From: Methylophilus sp. TWE2
GTDB lineage: Bacteria; Pseudomonadota; Gammaproteobacteria; Burkholderiales; Methylophilaceae
Direction: 5' to 3'
DNA: 64,000 nt
NCBI RefSeq assembly: GCF_001183865.1
Contig: NZ_CP012020.1
Coordinates: 1,054,001-1,118,000, forward strand
The position numbers and the translations under genes are program-made. This document shows positions 35,824 to 45,002 of this stretch, piece by piece (within the stretch, counting starts at the first letter, position 1; each line of letters starts with the position of its first letter). The notes under the pieces are model-generated. The model ran no database searches, was not told the DNA's origin, and saw only the letters and a program-made list of their open reading frames with translations.

Positions 35824-36594
35824 ATGCTGAGTTTGGTGTTTGATATTGAAACGATTCCGGATGTGGACGGCATTCGCCAGTTGCATGATCTTCCTGCCAG
35901 CCTAAGCGATACGGATGTCGCGAATATCGCTTTTCACCAGCGCCGTCAGCACAATGGCACTGATTTCCTGCCTCATCATTTGCAACGGATATGCGCGATT
36001 TCTTGCGCCTTGCGCGAGGGTAACCAGTTCCGCGTGTGGACGCTCGGCGATGAACATTCGAGTGAGGCCGAGATTATCCAGCGCTTTTTTGATGGCATTG
36101 AAAAATATACGCCTAACCTGGTGAGCTGGAATGGCGGGGGCTTTGATTTGCCTGTGTTGCATTACCGGGCCATGGTGCACGGCATTGCCGCCCCCCGTTA
36201 TTGGGACTTGGGCGAAGATGACAAAGACTTCAAATGGAACAACTATATTAGCCGCTACCATATGCGTCATCTGGATTTGATGGATGTCCTGGCCATGTAC
36301 AGTGGCCGTGCCAATGCGCCGCTTGATGAAATAGCCCAGCTATGCGGCTTCCCGGGCAAGCTTGGCATGGATGGCAGCAAGGTGTGGCAGGCTTTTGTTA
36401 AGGGAGAAATAAAAGCCATTCGTGATTATTGTGAAACCGATGTCGCCAACACGCATCTGGTGTATCTACGTTTTTTGAAAATGCGAGGTCACTTGAATGA
36501 AGCCAGTTATGCAGCTGAAATCGCGTTGGTGCGAGAGACTTTGGCGGGCTACAGTGGTGAGCACTGGCAACAATTTATGGCGGCCTGGGCTTGA
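35824..36594 (+). CDS. 3'-5' exonuclease related to the PolB exonuclease domain
   Basis: 256 residues from ATG 35824 (AGG eight bases before). DEDD-type exonuclease signature: the Exo I motif FDIETIPD at about 5-12, WNGGGFDLPVLHYRA with the second acidic residue, and YCETDVANTHLVYLR with the third. The middle CGFPGKLGMDGSKVW segment is typical of the family annotated as predicted exonucleases related to PolB (COG3298). It probably acts on DNA 3' ends; the in vivo role is unknown. Confidence 0.85.
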   Translation: MLSLVFDIETIPDVDGIRQLHDLPASLSDTDVANIAFHQRRQHNGTDFLPHHLQRICAISCALREGNQFRVWTLGDEHSSEAEIIQRFFDGIEKYTPNLVSWNGGGFDLPVLHYRAMVHGIAAPRYWDLGEDDKDFKWNNYISRYHMRHLDLMDVLAMYSGRANAPLDEIAQLCGFPGKLGMDGSKVWQAFVKGEIKAIRDYCETDVANTHLVYLRFLKMRGHLNEASYAAEIALVRETLAGYSGEHWQQFMAAWA

Positions 36595-36705
36595 AAAAAC
36601 TAACTTCTATTTACACCGCCTATAAACGCAGACATAAGCCAATGTCATTAGCGTATTTTTGTATTGACTTGCGTCAGTCTGCGATTGTCGGCGGCTAAAA
36701 GTCGC

Positions 36706-37194
36706 TTAAGGCGTTTCCTTAGCAGGAGAGCCTGCGTCAGTAGCTTCTTCAGTCGTAGTTTCTAGCGTATCCTCATCAATTTTGTTCTTCCAGTTAAGGA
36801 TTATGCGCTGGTGTTTTTTTGCATCGTGTGTAAAGCGATAACGCTGCTCACTGCCTAGGTAGCTGGCTGTCACCTGATATTTGCCACTGGGTAAATTCAA
36901 TAAGAGTCTTGGTGCGGCATGTTCTAGCGCAAATACTGGTTGGTTTTTGCTGTCACTGATGCTGATATTAATGTCATCAATGACACGGCCGACTTTACCT
37001 TCCGAAAACAAAAAGTAAAGGTTAAATTGTTTTTTAAACGACTCCATGGCTTCAACTTCTTCCGAGCCTATGCCTCCCGTCACATAGTCCACCCCATGAT
37101 TGTCTTGCTGGATGGTGATTTCGTCGGCAAAGCTGGCGGCGGATGAGAAAAATGACAACACCAGAGTGGTAGTCAATATCCATTGTTTAAGCAT
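36706..37194 (-). CDS. Small exported protein, carboxypeptidase-regulatory-like fold suspected
   Basis: 162 residues from ATG 37194, with the ribosome-binding site AAGGAG. The frame is open 84 codons further upstream, but that overlaps the 5' end of rlmD and lacks family features. A signal peptide (about 1-24, ending ASFAD) leads a mature region with LPSGKYQVTASYLG, resembling a small periplasmic beta-sandwich used to display or scaffold. The Glu/Thr-rich C-terminus (about 145-162) is probably flexible. Divergent from rlmD with a 69-nt gap. Confidence 0.65.
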   Translation of the reverse strand: MLKQWILTTTLVLSFFSSAASFADEITIQQDNHGVDYVTGGIGSEEVEAMESFKKQFNLYFLFSEGKVGRVIDDINISISDSKNQPVFALEHAAPRLLLNLPSGKYQVTASYLGSEQRYRFTHDAKKHQRIILNWKNKIDEDTLETTTEEATDAGSPAKETP

Positions 37195-37263
37195 CACATT
37201 CTCCTTATTTTCGATGAGGGTTCTTGAGGGATTGTATGCCCAATTCAGGTAAAATAACAGTTT

Positions 37264-38637
37264 ATGAGAAACAACCGTCAAAGATCCTCCAACCTGTCGC
37301 CAGCCGCCAAGGCAGCGCAGATTCCCAGAACCGCCAATATTGAATCCCTGGACCAGGAAGGCCGTGGAGTCGCCCATGTCGATGGTAAAGTGATTTTTAT
37401 CGAAGGGGCATTGCCTTTTGAAGAGGTCAGATTTGTCTCGCATCATGTCAAGTCGACCTACGAGCTGGCAACAACAGTAGAAGTGATTAAAGCCTCAAGT
37501 CAGCGCGTGACACCAGGCTGTGCTTATTTTGGTACCTGTGGTGGCTGTGCCATGCAGCATCTGGAGTTTTCCGCGCAAGTGGCTGCTAAACAACGCATGC
37601 TTGAAGATGACTTATGGCATATCGGACGCGTCCGTGCGGAAAAAATCCTGCCGCCCATCCAGGGTACACCCTGGCATTACCGCCACAAAGCTCGTTTGCG
37701 CGTGCGCTATGTGGAGAAAAAGGGCGGGGTACTGGTTGGCTTTAATGAAAAAGGCAGCAGTTTTGTGACCTTTATGGATAGCTGCGAAGTGTTGACGCAG
37801 CCCGTCTCTGACCTCATCGTGCCATTGAAGCAACTCATCGGGCAATTATCCATCAAGCAGTCTTTGCCACAGATCGAGCTGGCGGTGGGTGAAGATGCCA
37901 CGGTGCTGGTCTTCCGGATTCTGGAAGCGCTCACTGAGGCGGATATTGCCTTGATGAAAACCTTTGAAGACACCTATGGTGCACAGGTGTGGACGCAAAC
38001 CAAAGGGCCAGACACGGTTAAACCGTTGTTCGAGCATGGCGACAAGTTACATTACAGCCTGCCGGAATACAATCTTGAATATCCGTTCAGTCCGACTGAG
38101 TTTACCCAGGTGAACCCGGCTATTAACCGGGTCATGATACGCCGCGCCATGCAGTTGTTGCAGCCGCAAGCAGGGGAGCGCATCGCCGATTTTTTCTGTG
38201 GCCTGGGCAACTTTACGCTGCCGATTGCGCGCAGTGGTGCCAGCGTCTACGGGGTTGAAGGGTCGCAGGCACTGGTGAAACGCGCGATAGAGAATGCCGA
38301 TTTAAATGGCGTGAGTAATGTGGAATTTGCCGAATCTGACCTGTTTGACATGACAGCTGAGTCATTGCAGTCATTGGGTGCTTTTGACAAATGGCTAGTG
38401 GACCCACCCCGCGATGGCGCCATTGAACTGATCAAGGCCTTGCCAGATGCAGGCGATAGTGCTTCAAGCCATGCCCCCTGGCGGATTGTGTATGTCTCAT
38501 GTAACCCGTCTACGCTGTCACGCGATGCGGCTATCCTGACGCAAGTGAAAGGGTATCGCCTGCTAGCGGCCGGTGTCATGAATATGTTCCCGCACACGGC
38601 CCATGTAGAATCGATTGCGATTTTCGAGAAGGCGTAA
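37264..38637 (+). CDS. rlmD: 23S rRNA (uracil-1939-C5)-methyltransferase
   Basis: 457 residues. An N-terminal TRAM RNA-binding domain (about 25-90), a 4Fe-4S cluster motif (C-x5-C-x2-C in [14 protein letters not shown], with a fourth Cys near 178), and the SAM-dependent methyltransferase domain with [14 protein letters not shown], the PPRDGA motif and the catalytic Cys in [13 protein letters not shown] near the end. Matches RlmD (RumA) in length and order. The next gene starts one base after its stop. Confidence 0.94.
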   Translation: MRNNRQRSSNLSPAAKAAQIPRTANIESLDQEGRGVAHVDGKVIFIEGALPFEEVRFVSHHVKSTYELATTVEVIKASSQRVTPGCAYFGTCGGCAMQHLEFSAQVAAKQRMLEDDLWHIGRVRAEKILPPIQGTPWHYRHKARLRVRYVEKKGGVLVGFNEKGSSFVTFMDSCEVLTQPVSDLIVPLKQLIGQLSIKQSLPQIELAVGEDATVLVFRILEALTEADIALMKTFEDTYGAQVWTQTKGPDTVKPLFEHGDKLHYSLPEYNLEYPFSPTEFTQVNPAINRVMIRRAMQLLQPQAGERIADFFCGLGNFTLPIARSGASVYGVEGSQALVKRAIENADLNGVSNVEFAESDLFDMTAESLQSLGAFDKWLVDPPRDGAIELIKALPDAGDSASSHAPWRIVYVSCNPSTLSRDAAILTQVKGYRLLAAGVMNMFPHTAHVESIAIFEKA

Positions 38638-38638
38638 C

Positions 38639-40093
38639 GTGGTAACCAATGTATTGCGCCGCTGGTTGCCGGGGCTGGCGATGATATGCGCACTGGCGGG
38701 ATGCCAGCCAGACGGGTCGCCACGTTCGCTGATCTTTGCTGTTGCGCAAGCCCCGGTGAATCTGGATCCGCGCTTTGCCACCGATGCGGCTTCAGAGCGG
38801 ATAAACCGGCTCATTTACCAGCGGTTGGTGGAATTCGACGCGAGTTCGCATGAGGTGCCAGGATTGGCGACATGGCAAATGCTGGATGCCCGGCATTACC
38901 GTTTTCAGCTTAGCCGGTCAGCCGTGTTTCATGACGGCAAACCCCTGACCGCGTCCGATGTAAAGGCGACCTATGAGAGCTTGTTGCAATTAAAAAATTC
39001 TCCGCATACCGCTGAATTCAGGCATATCGAACATATCTCCACCCCTGATGCACAAACCATAGACTTTGCCCTCAGCCATCCTGACCCGCATTTTGCCGCC
39101 CGCCTGATGGTCGGTATCTTGCCTGCCCATTTAATTGCGAACGGACATGACTTTGGGCATCAGCCTGTTGGCAGTGGTCCGTTCAAGCTCGATCATTGGC
39201 AGACTGAGTTACAGCTCAAACGCCTCAGTGATGGGCTCACAGTCCGTTTTGAAGAGGTCAAAGACCCTAACGTGCGCGTACTCAAGCTAAAACGTGGGGA
39301 GGCCGATTTAATTCAGGGTGACTTGCCACCCGAGCTGGTGAAGTATTTGCAAAAACAGTCCAATGTAACTGTCAAAACCGGGATAGGTGCAAACTATTCC
39401 TATTTGGGCCTGAATGTGCAAGCAGACTTTTTACGCGATGTCCGTGTCAGGCGTGCCATTGCACACGCCATTGATACGCGGGCGGTTATCGACAAGGTCA
39501 TGGTCAGCCATAGCCGCCAGGCGAATGCCATTTTGCCGCCTGAGCATTATGCCGGCAATGCGGCGTTGCAGCCTTATGCATACCAGCCAGCACTGGCCAG
39601 GCAGTTGTTGCAGTCAGCAGGGGTCAAGCTGCCTCTGACGCTGATTTATAAAACCAGTACCGATCCGCAGCGTGTGCGCCTGGCGACTATTTTGCAGGCG
39701 CAAATGCAAGAGGCGGGCATAGACCTGCAAATCAAAAGCCTGGATTGGGGGACGTTTTTTGCGGATGTGCAAAAAGGAAACTTCCAGATATATGGTCTGA
39801 CCTGGGTAGGGATTAAAACGCCAGAGATTTACAGCAAGGTCTTTGCTTCCAACAGCTTGCCGCCACAGGGATTCAACCGTGGCCGCTACCAGGATCCAGT
39901 GCTGGACCAATTGCTGAGAAAAGAAGACTGGCCAGCTGTGACCAGCCGACTGCACAGTGAATTGCCGGTGATTCCGTTATGGTATGAAGGCCAGTTTGCG
40001 GCTTACCGCAATACGATTGCCAGTTACCGGCCCATGCCGGATGGTAATTGGGATGGGCTGACGAAGGTAGCATTTACCCCGGCTGCGAATTAA
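38639..40093 (+). CDS. Lipoprotein substrate-binding protein of an oligopeptide/nickel-type ABC importer
   Basis: 484 residues from GTG 38639, AAGG seven bases before it. The lipobox ALAGC (Cys about 20) and the SBP_bac_5 body (NLDPRFATDAASERINRLIYQ, GSGPFKLDHW, RVRRAIAHAIDTRAVI) put it in the DppA/OppA/NikA family, solute capture at the outer face of the inner membrane. Separated from its presumed permeases (41410 and 42318) by two unrelated genes. No ATP-binding subunit is in the window, so the transporter set is split or shared. The substrate cannot be read from the sequence. Confidence 0.85.
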   Translation: MVTNVLRRWLPGLAMICALAGCQPDGSPRSLIFAVAQAPVNLDPRFATDAASERINRLIYQRLVEFDASSHEVPGLATWQMLDARHYRFQLSRSAVFHDGKPLTASDVKATYESLLQLKNSPHTAEFRHIEHISTPDAQTIDFALSHPDPHFAARLMVGILPAHLIANGHDFGHQPVGSGPFKLDHWQTELQLKRLSDGLTVRFEEVKDPNVRVLKLKRGEADLIQGDLPPELVKYLQKQSNVTVKTGIGANYSYLGLNVQADFLRDVRVRRAIAHAIDTRAVIDKVMVSHSRQANAILPPEHYAGNAALQPYAYQPALARQLLQSAGVKLPLTLIYKTSTDPQRVRLATILQAQMQEAGIDLQIKSLDWGTFFADVQKGNFQIYGLTWVGIKTPEIYSKVFASNSLPPQGFNRGRYQDPVLDQLLRKEDWPAVTSRLHSELPVIPLWYEGQFAAYRNTIASYRPMPDGNWDGLTKVAFTPAAN

Positions 40094-40120
40094 TGCCTGC
40101 TAACGGGTGATAACCAAGCG

Positions 40121-40810
40121 TTAAGGATTGACGCCAAACCAGCGGCCGATCAGTGCTGTGGCTGCCAAGGCAAGGGCGCCCCAGAACACCACGCGGCTGA
40201 CACTTTTCCATACCTTGGCGCCGCCGATGCGGGCAGATACCATGCCGAGCAAGGCCAAAAAAGGCAAGGTGCTCACGGTAAGCCAGGTTTGTGCCTGGCT
40301 AAGCGGTGCCAGCCAGGCGGTGATGAGCGGTAACATCGCACCACTGCTAAAAGCGAGTGCAGAGGTCAGCGCTGCCTGTAATGGCTGGGCTTGATTGTTA
40401 TCATGCAAACCTAGTTCGTCGCGCGCATGTGCCGCCAGTGAATCATGTTTTGACAATGCCTGCGCCACTTGCCTGGCCAGTTCGGGCGACAGGCCGCGCT
40501 GGATATAAATGCCCGTCAGCTCACGCAATTCACTTTCGGGGTTGTCTTTCAATTCCGCGGCTTCCCGTGCGAGGTCAGCTTGTTCTATATCTGTTTGTGA
40601 ACTGACCGAGACATACTCACCTGCCGCCATCGAGAGCGCACCTGCCACCAACCCTGCGATGCCAGTCATCAATATGGTTTCATGATTTGTACCTGCGGCA
40701 GCCACACCCATCAGCAGGCTGGCAGTAGAAATAATGCCATCGTTGGCGCCTAACACGGCGGCACGCAACCAGCCGCTGCGTTGTAAAAAGTGTAATTCGT
40801 GATGTGCCAT
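40121..40810 (-). CDS. VIT/CCC1-family divalent metal transporter
   Basis: 229 residues with five hydrophobic helices in the CCC1/VIT1 pattern. The signature GWLRAAVLGANDGIIST at about 12-28 and AGALSMAAGEYVSVSSQTDIE at about 57-77 are family motifs, with the acidic cytoplasmic loop between helices 2 and 3. Members move Fe2+ or Mn2+ out of the cytoplasm. A ribosome-binding site (AGGG) is present. It is the only minus-strand gene between the SBP and the permeases, inserted into that group. Confidence 0.9.
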   Translation of the reverse strand: MAHHELHFLQRSGWLRAAVLGANDGIISTASLLMGVAAAGTNHETILMTGIAGLVAGALSMAAGEYVSVSSQTDIEQADLAREAAELKDNPESELRELTGIYIQRGLSPELARQVAQALSKHDSLAAHARDELGLHDNNQAQPLQAALTSALAFSSGAMLPLITAWLAPLSQAQTWLTVSTLPFLALLGMVSARIGGAKVWKSVSRVVFWGALALAATALIGRWFGVNP

Positions 40811-40922
40811 GTTACGCCCTGATTCAAGTGATGAGAGTCGGTGATGATTTTAATGGAATTTATGCGCGACGCGCTTGGGTTGCATCAAATCGCATGCGAC
40901 AAGGTGCAAATCGCTTAGAATA

Positions 40923-41417
40923 ATGCCTATGCATATTGAAATTTCTATCCCCCAACAAACCCTGACCCTGTTTGACGACAATGATGGACAAGTGGCGCGC
41001 TATGCCGTATCGACGGCTGCGAATGGGGTGGGCTGTGTCAAAAACAGTGGCTGCACGCCGCTGGGTGCGCATATCATCCGTGCCAAAATCGGCGATGGCG
41101 CCGCTGAGAACACGGTCTTTGTCGGCAGGCGGCCAACAGGGGAAATTTTCACACCAGCGTTAAAGTTGGAATTTCCCGAGCGCGACTGGATTTTAACCCG
41201 TATTCTGTGGCTGAGTGGCACCGAGCCAGGCAAAAACCGCCTGGGGAATGTGGATACCATGCAGCGGTATATTTATATTCATGGCACGCCGGATGAAACC
41301 GAACTGGGTGTCCCCGGCTCGCATGGCTGCGTGCGCATGCGTAACGCTGACCTGGTTGAGTTATTTGACCGCGTCCCCGTGGGGACCACCGTCAATATCA
41401 GCGAGACGGATGATTAA
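40923..41417 (+). CDS. YkuD/L,D-transpeptidase-fold protein without signal peptide
   Basis: 164 residues from ATG 40923; ATG 40929 is an alternative. Active-site elements of the YkuD fold: IHGTPDE (His 120) and SHGCVRMRN (H134, C136). The chain starts directly with MPMHIEISIPQQTLTLF, the first strand of the domain, and shows no signal peptide or anchor. That is unusual because L,D-transpeptidases act on peptidoglycan in the periplasm. Possible explanations: a missed start, non-classical export, or a cytoplasmic role. The stop overlaps the next start by 8 nt. Confidence 0.82.
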   Translation: MPMHIEISIPQQTLTLFDDNDGQVARYAVSTAANGVGCVKNSGCTPLGAHIIRAKIGDGAAENTVFVGRRPTGEIFTPALKLEFPERDWILTRILWLSGTEPGKNRLGNVDTMQRYIYIHGTPDETELGVPGSHGCVRMRNADLVELFDRVPVGTTVNISETDD

Positions 41418-42318
41418 ACGCTTTGCAACATTGTTGCCCGTAGTCTTTGGGGTGCTTTGCCTGACCTTTGCCTTGCTGCATCTGGTGCCGGGCGATCCGG
41501 TCGATGTCATGCTCGGCGAATCTGCCAGTGCCGCTGACCGCACCGCCCTCAAGGCGCAACTTGGCCTCGATCAACCTTTGCTGGTGCAGTTCGGCCAATA
41601 TGTCATGCATTTGCTGCAAGGGGATTTTGGTGCCTCCATTCACACACAAACTCCTATCTCGCAATTATTGTGGCAAGCCTATCCGGCGACCCTGTTACTG
41701 GCCATCGTGGCATTGGCAATCGGCCTGGCGATAGGCGTGCCGTTGGGTATCTGGTCTGCACTCAAGGCCGGGCACTGGCAGGATGTGTTGATTACCATGT
41801 TGAGTATCCGCCTCGCCGCCATGCCTGCGTTCTGGCTGGGGCCGGTACTGATGCTGGTGTTCGCGGTGTGGTTGGGCTGGTTGCCCGTGAGTGGCATGAG
41901 CAGCCAGGCCGCGATTGTTTTGCCAGCCTTAACCCTGGGCTTGGGCTTAAGCGCTATTTTGACGCGTATGACACGCACCAGCTTGCTTGAGGTGCTGAAT
42001 GAAGATTACATCCGTACTGCACGGGCCAAAGGTTTGAGTGAGCGTCAAGTCTTGCTTAAGCACGCCTTACGGGCCGCTTTGTTGCCTTTAGTGACCATCG
42101 TTGGTTTGCAGATGGGCAGCTTGCTGGCAGGCGCCGTGATTACCGAAACCATTTTCAGCTGGAACGGCATCGGCCGCCTGCTGGTAGATAGCATAGAAAA
42201 ACGTGATTACCCGGTGACGCAAGCCTGCGTGCTGGTGGTGGCGTTCAGTTATGTATTGATTAATCAGGCGACAGACATGGTTTATCGCTGGTTGGACCCA
42301 CGCACGAGGGCTGCGTAA
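41410..42318 (+). CDS. ABC importer permease, DppB/OppB type
   Basis: 302 residues from ATG 41410, overlapping the L,D-transpeptidase gene by 8 nt. About six membrane helices. The N-terminal LVPGDPVDVMLGESAS matches the binding-protein-dependent dipeptide/oligopeptide permease family, as do the cytoplasmic EAA-like loop LNEDYIRTARAKGLSERQVLLKHALRAALLP and the LLAGAVITETIFSWNGIGRL ending. Pairs with the next gene. The open frame upstream to 41215 was not used, as it overlaps the preceding gene in another frame. Confidence 0.9.
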   Translation: MIKRFATLLPVVFGVLCLTFALLHLVPGDPVDVMLGESASAADRTALKAQLGLDQPLLVQFGQYVMHLLQGDFGASIHTQTPISQLLWQAYPATLLLAIVALAIGLAIGVPLGIWSALKAGHWQDVLITMLSIRLAAMPAFWLGPVLMLVFAVWLGWLPVSGMSSQAAIVLPALTLGLGLSAILTRMTRTSLLEVLNEDYIRTARAKGLSERQVLLKHALRAALLPLVTIVGLQMGSLLAGAVITETIFSWNGIGRLLVDSIEKRDYPVTQACVLVVAFSYVLINQATDMVYRWLDPRTRAA

Positions 42319-43115
42319 TGAAAACGTTTTCATTGCTCACCCTGGGATTCTGGCTGCTGGTCGTGATCATGGGCCATGCAGTGGGTTTGAATCCCAACCA
42401 GATTGACCTCAATGCCATTTTGCAATGGCCCAGTTCGCAACACTGGTTGGGCACCGATGATTTGGGGCGTGACATATTGGCACGTGTGATTCGTGGGGTA
42501 GAGGTGTCTTTCCTCGTCACCGTGGTGGTCACTGCCGTGACCATGAGCATAGGTTTAAGTATTGGCCTTGTCGCGGGCTATAAAGGCGGCAAACTGGATG
42601 CTGCCCTGATGCAGCTGACCAATATTTTCCTAGCCTTTCCTGGGATGTTGCTGGCAATTGCATTTGCAGCTGTGCTGGGGGCTGGGATCAACAACCTGAT
42701 TCTGGCGCTGTGCCTGACCGGTTGGGTCACTTACGCCAGGTTGACACGCGGGCAATCATTGGCCTTGCGCCAGCGTCTGCATGTCCTGGCGGCAGAATCC
42801 CTGGGCGCCAGCAGCTTGCGGGTCATGCGGCTGCATATACTGCCATTGCTGGTTTCGATTTTGCTGGTGGAGGCGGCTTACAGCATGGCCAGCGTCATGA
42901 TTGCCGAGGCCTCGCTGTCGTTTCTTGGCCTGGGCATCCAGGCCCCAAATGCATCTTGGGGCGCCATGTTGCGGGATGCCGTACGTTTTATGCTGGTGGC
43001 GCCTCATTATGTACTCACTGTGGGCGTATGCATGATGAGTTTGATCCTGGCCATCAACCTGGGTGGCGATGTATTACGTGACAAACTGGATGTGCGTAGC
43101 GAAAGGCAGGCATGA
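42318..43115 (+). CDS. ABC importer permease, DppC/OppC type
   Basis: 265 residues; its ATG overlaps the preceding stop by one base. Family signatures: HWLGTDDLGRDILARVIRG near the start, the EAA loop AAESLGASSLRVMRLHILPLL, and SLSFLGLGIQAPNASWGAML near the end. About five to six membrane helices. Forms the membrane channel with the gene before it. Lacks the N-terminal extra helix seen in some DppC proteins. No NBD gene follows; instead the yhhQ-like gene overlaps its stop by 4 nt. Confidence 0.9.
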   Translation: MKTFSLLTLGFWLLVVIMGHAVGLNPNQIDLNAILQWPSSQHWLGTDDLGRDILARVIRGVEVSFLVTVVVTAVTMSIGLSIGLVAGYKGGKLDAALMQLTNIFLAFPGMLLAIAFAAVLGAGINNLILALCLTGWVTYARLTRGQSLALRQRLHVLAAESLGASSLRVMRLHILPLLVSILLVEAAYSMASVMIAEASLSFLGLGIQAPNASWGAMLRDAVRFMLVAPHYVLTVGVCMMSLILAINLGGDVLRDKLDVRSERQA

Positions 43116-43804
43116 GAAAACAGTATCGCTACTATGATCTGATTATGGCGGCATTTGCCGTGGTACTGGTCTGCTCCAACCTGATTGGCCCGGGCAAAAT
43201 TACCGAAGTCCATGCGCCGTTGCTGGGGGCGCTCACCTTTGGCGCAGGCATCATGTTTTTCCCCATCAGTTTTATTTTTGGCGACATCCTGACCGAAGTT
43301 TATGGTTATGCCGCCTCACGCCGTGTGATCTGGGTAGGTTTTATCTGCCTGGCGTTTGCTAGCCTGATGGCCTGGGTCATCGTCGCCTTGCCTCCTGCGC
43401 CAGACTGGCATGACCAAGCAGCTTACCAATCCGTATTTGGATCTACCGCGCGTATCGCAATCGCCTCGCTGATCTCGTTTGCAGCCGGGGAATTTGTTAA
43501 TTCGTTCGTGCTTGCCAAAATGAAGATACTAACGCAAGGCCGCTGGTTATGGAGCCGCACCATAGGCTCCACCATTTTTGGTGAGGCGGTGGATACTATT
43601 TTATTTTTTCCGCTGGCGTTTTACGGTTCAGGCGAGTTCCCCGATGCCATGATGCCGCAGATCGTGCTGGCACAATTCACGGCCAAGGTATTGGTAGAGG
43701 TGGCATTCACGCCCGTCACCTATAAAATTGTCGCGTTTCTCAAGCGAGCAGAGCATGAGGATTACTATGATAGCCACACGGACTTCAACCCTTTTAAACT
43801 CTAA
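43112..43804 (+). CDS. yhhQ: Queuosine-precursor transporter, YhhQ family
   Basis: 230 residues, ATG overlapping the previous stop (ATGA). Five to six membrane helices. The motif IFGDILTEVYGYAASRRVIW at about 58-77 and EFVNSFVLAKMKI at about 128-140 are family hallmarks; the C-terminal HTDFNPFKL is also usual. E. coli YhhQ takes up preQ0 and preQ1 for queuosine modification of tRNA. The overlap with an oligopeptide-type permease is an unusual association. Confidence 0.88.
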   Translation: MRKQYRYYDLIMAAFAVVLVCSNLIGPGKITEVHAPLLGALTFGAGIMFFPISFIFGDILTEVYGYAASRRVIWVGFICLAFASLMAWVIVALPPAPDWHDQAAYQSVFGSTARIAIASLISFAAGEFVNSFVLAKMKILTQGRWLWSRTIGSTIFGEAVDTILFFPLAFYGSGEFPDAMMPQIVLAQFTAKVLVEVAFTPVTYKIVAFLKRAEHEDYYDSHTDFNPFKL

Positions 43805-43853
43805 GTGAAGCATCCATATTTTACCAACGCATTTTTTAGCTATCGGAACCCCA

Positions 43854-44975
43854 TTGAACCATATTAACTGGTACGAAAAGAAACAAACCCAAACTGCTGA
43901 CTGGCAATCCGAGGCAGGCAATCCGCCGCCCAAAGCCGTGGTCATTGCAGATGACACCACCAAGGCAGATGAAGCCTATCGTCTGGCCTGTGAAGGCACT
44001 GCCTTGCTCTACCGCGGTGATTTTCAAAATGCCAAACAGCTGTTGCAAGCCATCACCCGTCGTGTAGACCGCAAACCTGCCAAACCTGCTGCCACCATGC
44101 TGGAAGCCTTTCACCAGCACCGCGCCCGCCAGATTGGCCGTGCCAATATCACTAACAAAGTGCTGATAGAACTCAAATACGGTGTGTGTGATTTGCCGCG
44201 CGCGCCAGAGGTAAAAGCAGCAGTGCAGGGAGCGCTCATCGTCGATGAAAAAACAGACAAACTCCCTGCCAGACTGGTGTTGTCTTTGCGTGAGTTACTG
44301 GGTATGGTCGGTGCCCACGAATGGCGTAAAAAGGGTGTACCGATTGCCGCCCTCAATGCCCATATCCACGCCCATTATGGCGTCTATTCGCCGGTACGTG
44401 GTGAATATCTGGATTTGATAGATCAGGCACAGCTTAATAACCCGCAAGTGGCCTGGGATATAGGCACGGGGACGGGTGTGATTGCCGCCATTTTGGTCAC
44501 ACGTGGTGTAAAAAATGTCGTCGCGACGGACACCAATCCACGCGCATTGGCCTGTGCCATCGAAAACGTGCAGCGGTTAAACATGCAGGCGAATATTCAA
44601 GTGACCCAAGTCGACCTGTTTCCGGAGGGCAGTGCAGACCTGATTGTGTGCAATCCGCCCTGGCTGCCCGCCAAAGCCAATGCACCCATAGAGCACGCCG
44701 TTTATGACCCTGATAGTCAAATGCTCAAAGGCTTTTTAAACGGAGTGAAAGCGCATTTAAATCCGGAGGGTGAAGCTTGGCTGGTGATGTCCAATTTGGC
44801 AGAGTTGATTGGCTTGCGTGCACAAGGCGCGTTAGACATCTGGATAGCTGATGCAGGTTTAAAAGTGGTAGAAAAAATGGATATTACACCCAAGCATGCC
44901 AAGGCCAGTGATCAGTCAGATCCGCTGTATGCAGCGCGATCCAGAGAAACGACCAGTCTTTATCGTTTAAAATAG
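43854..44975 (+). CDS. Class I SAM-dependent methyltransferase (PrmC-like Rossmann domain)
   Basis: 373 residues from a TTG at 43854, with GGAA six bases upstream. No ATG or GTG occurs between the preceding stop and this codon in frame. An N-terminal domain of about 190 residues precedes the SAM-binding region (DIGTGTGVIAAILV, about 202-215; ATDTNP; about 263 the catalytic-type NPPW motif). NPPW is shared by N6-adenine and Gln-methylating families; the target here is not identifiable. The HQHRARQIGRANITNKV segment may contact RNA or DNA. Confidence 0.8.
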   Translation: MNHINWYEKKQTQTADWQSEAGNPPPKAVVIADDTTKADEAYRLACEGTALLYRGDFQNAKQLLQAITRRVDRKPAKPAATMLEAFHQHRARQIGRANITNKVLIELKYGVCDLPRAPEVKAAVQGALIVDEKTDKLPARLVLSLRELLGMVGAHEWRKKGVPIAALNAHIHAHYGVYSPVRGEYLDLIDQAQLNNPQVAWDIGTGTGVIAAILVTRGVKNVVATDTNPRALACAIENVQRLNMQANIQVTQVDLFPEGSADLIVCNPPWLPAKANAPIEHAVYDPDSQMLKGFLNGVKAHLNPEGEAWLVMSNLAELIGLRAQGALDIWIADAGLKVVEKMDITPKHAKASDQSDPLYAARSRETTSLYRLK

Positions 44976-45002
44976 ACACTATTTTCCTTCAAGGATGACA
45001 GA

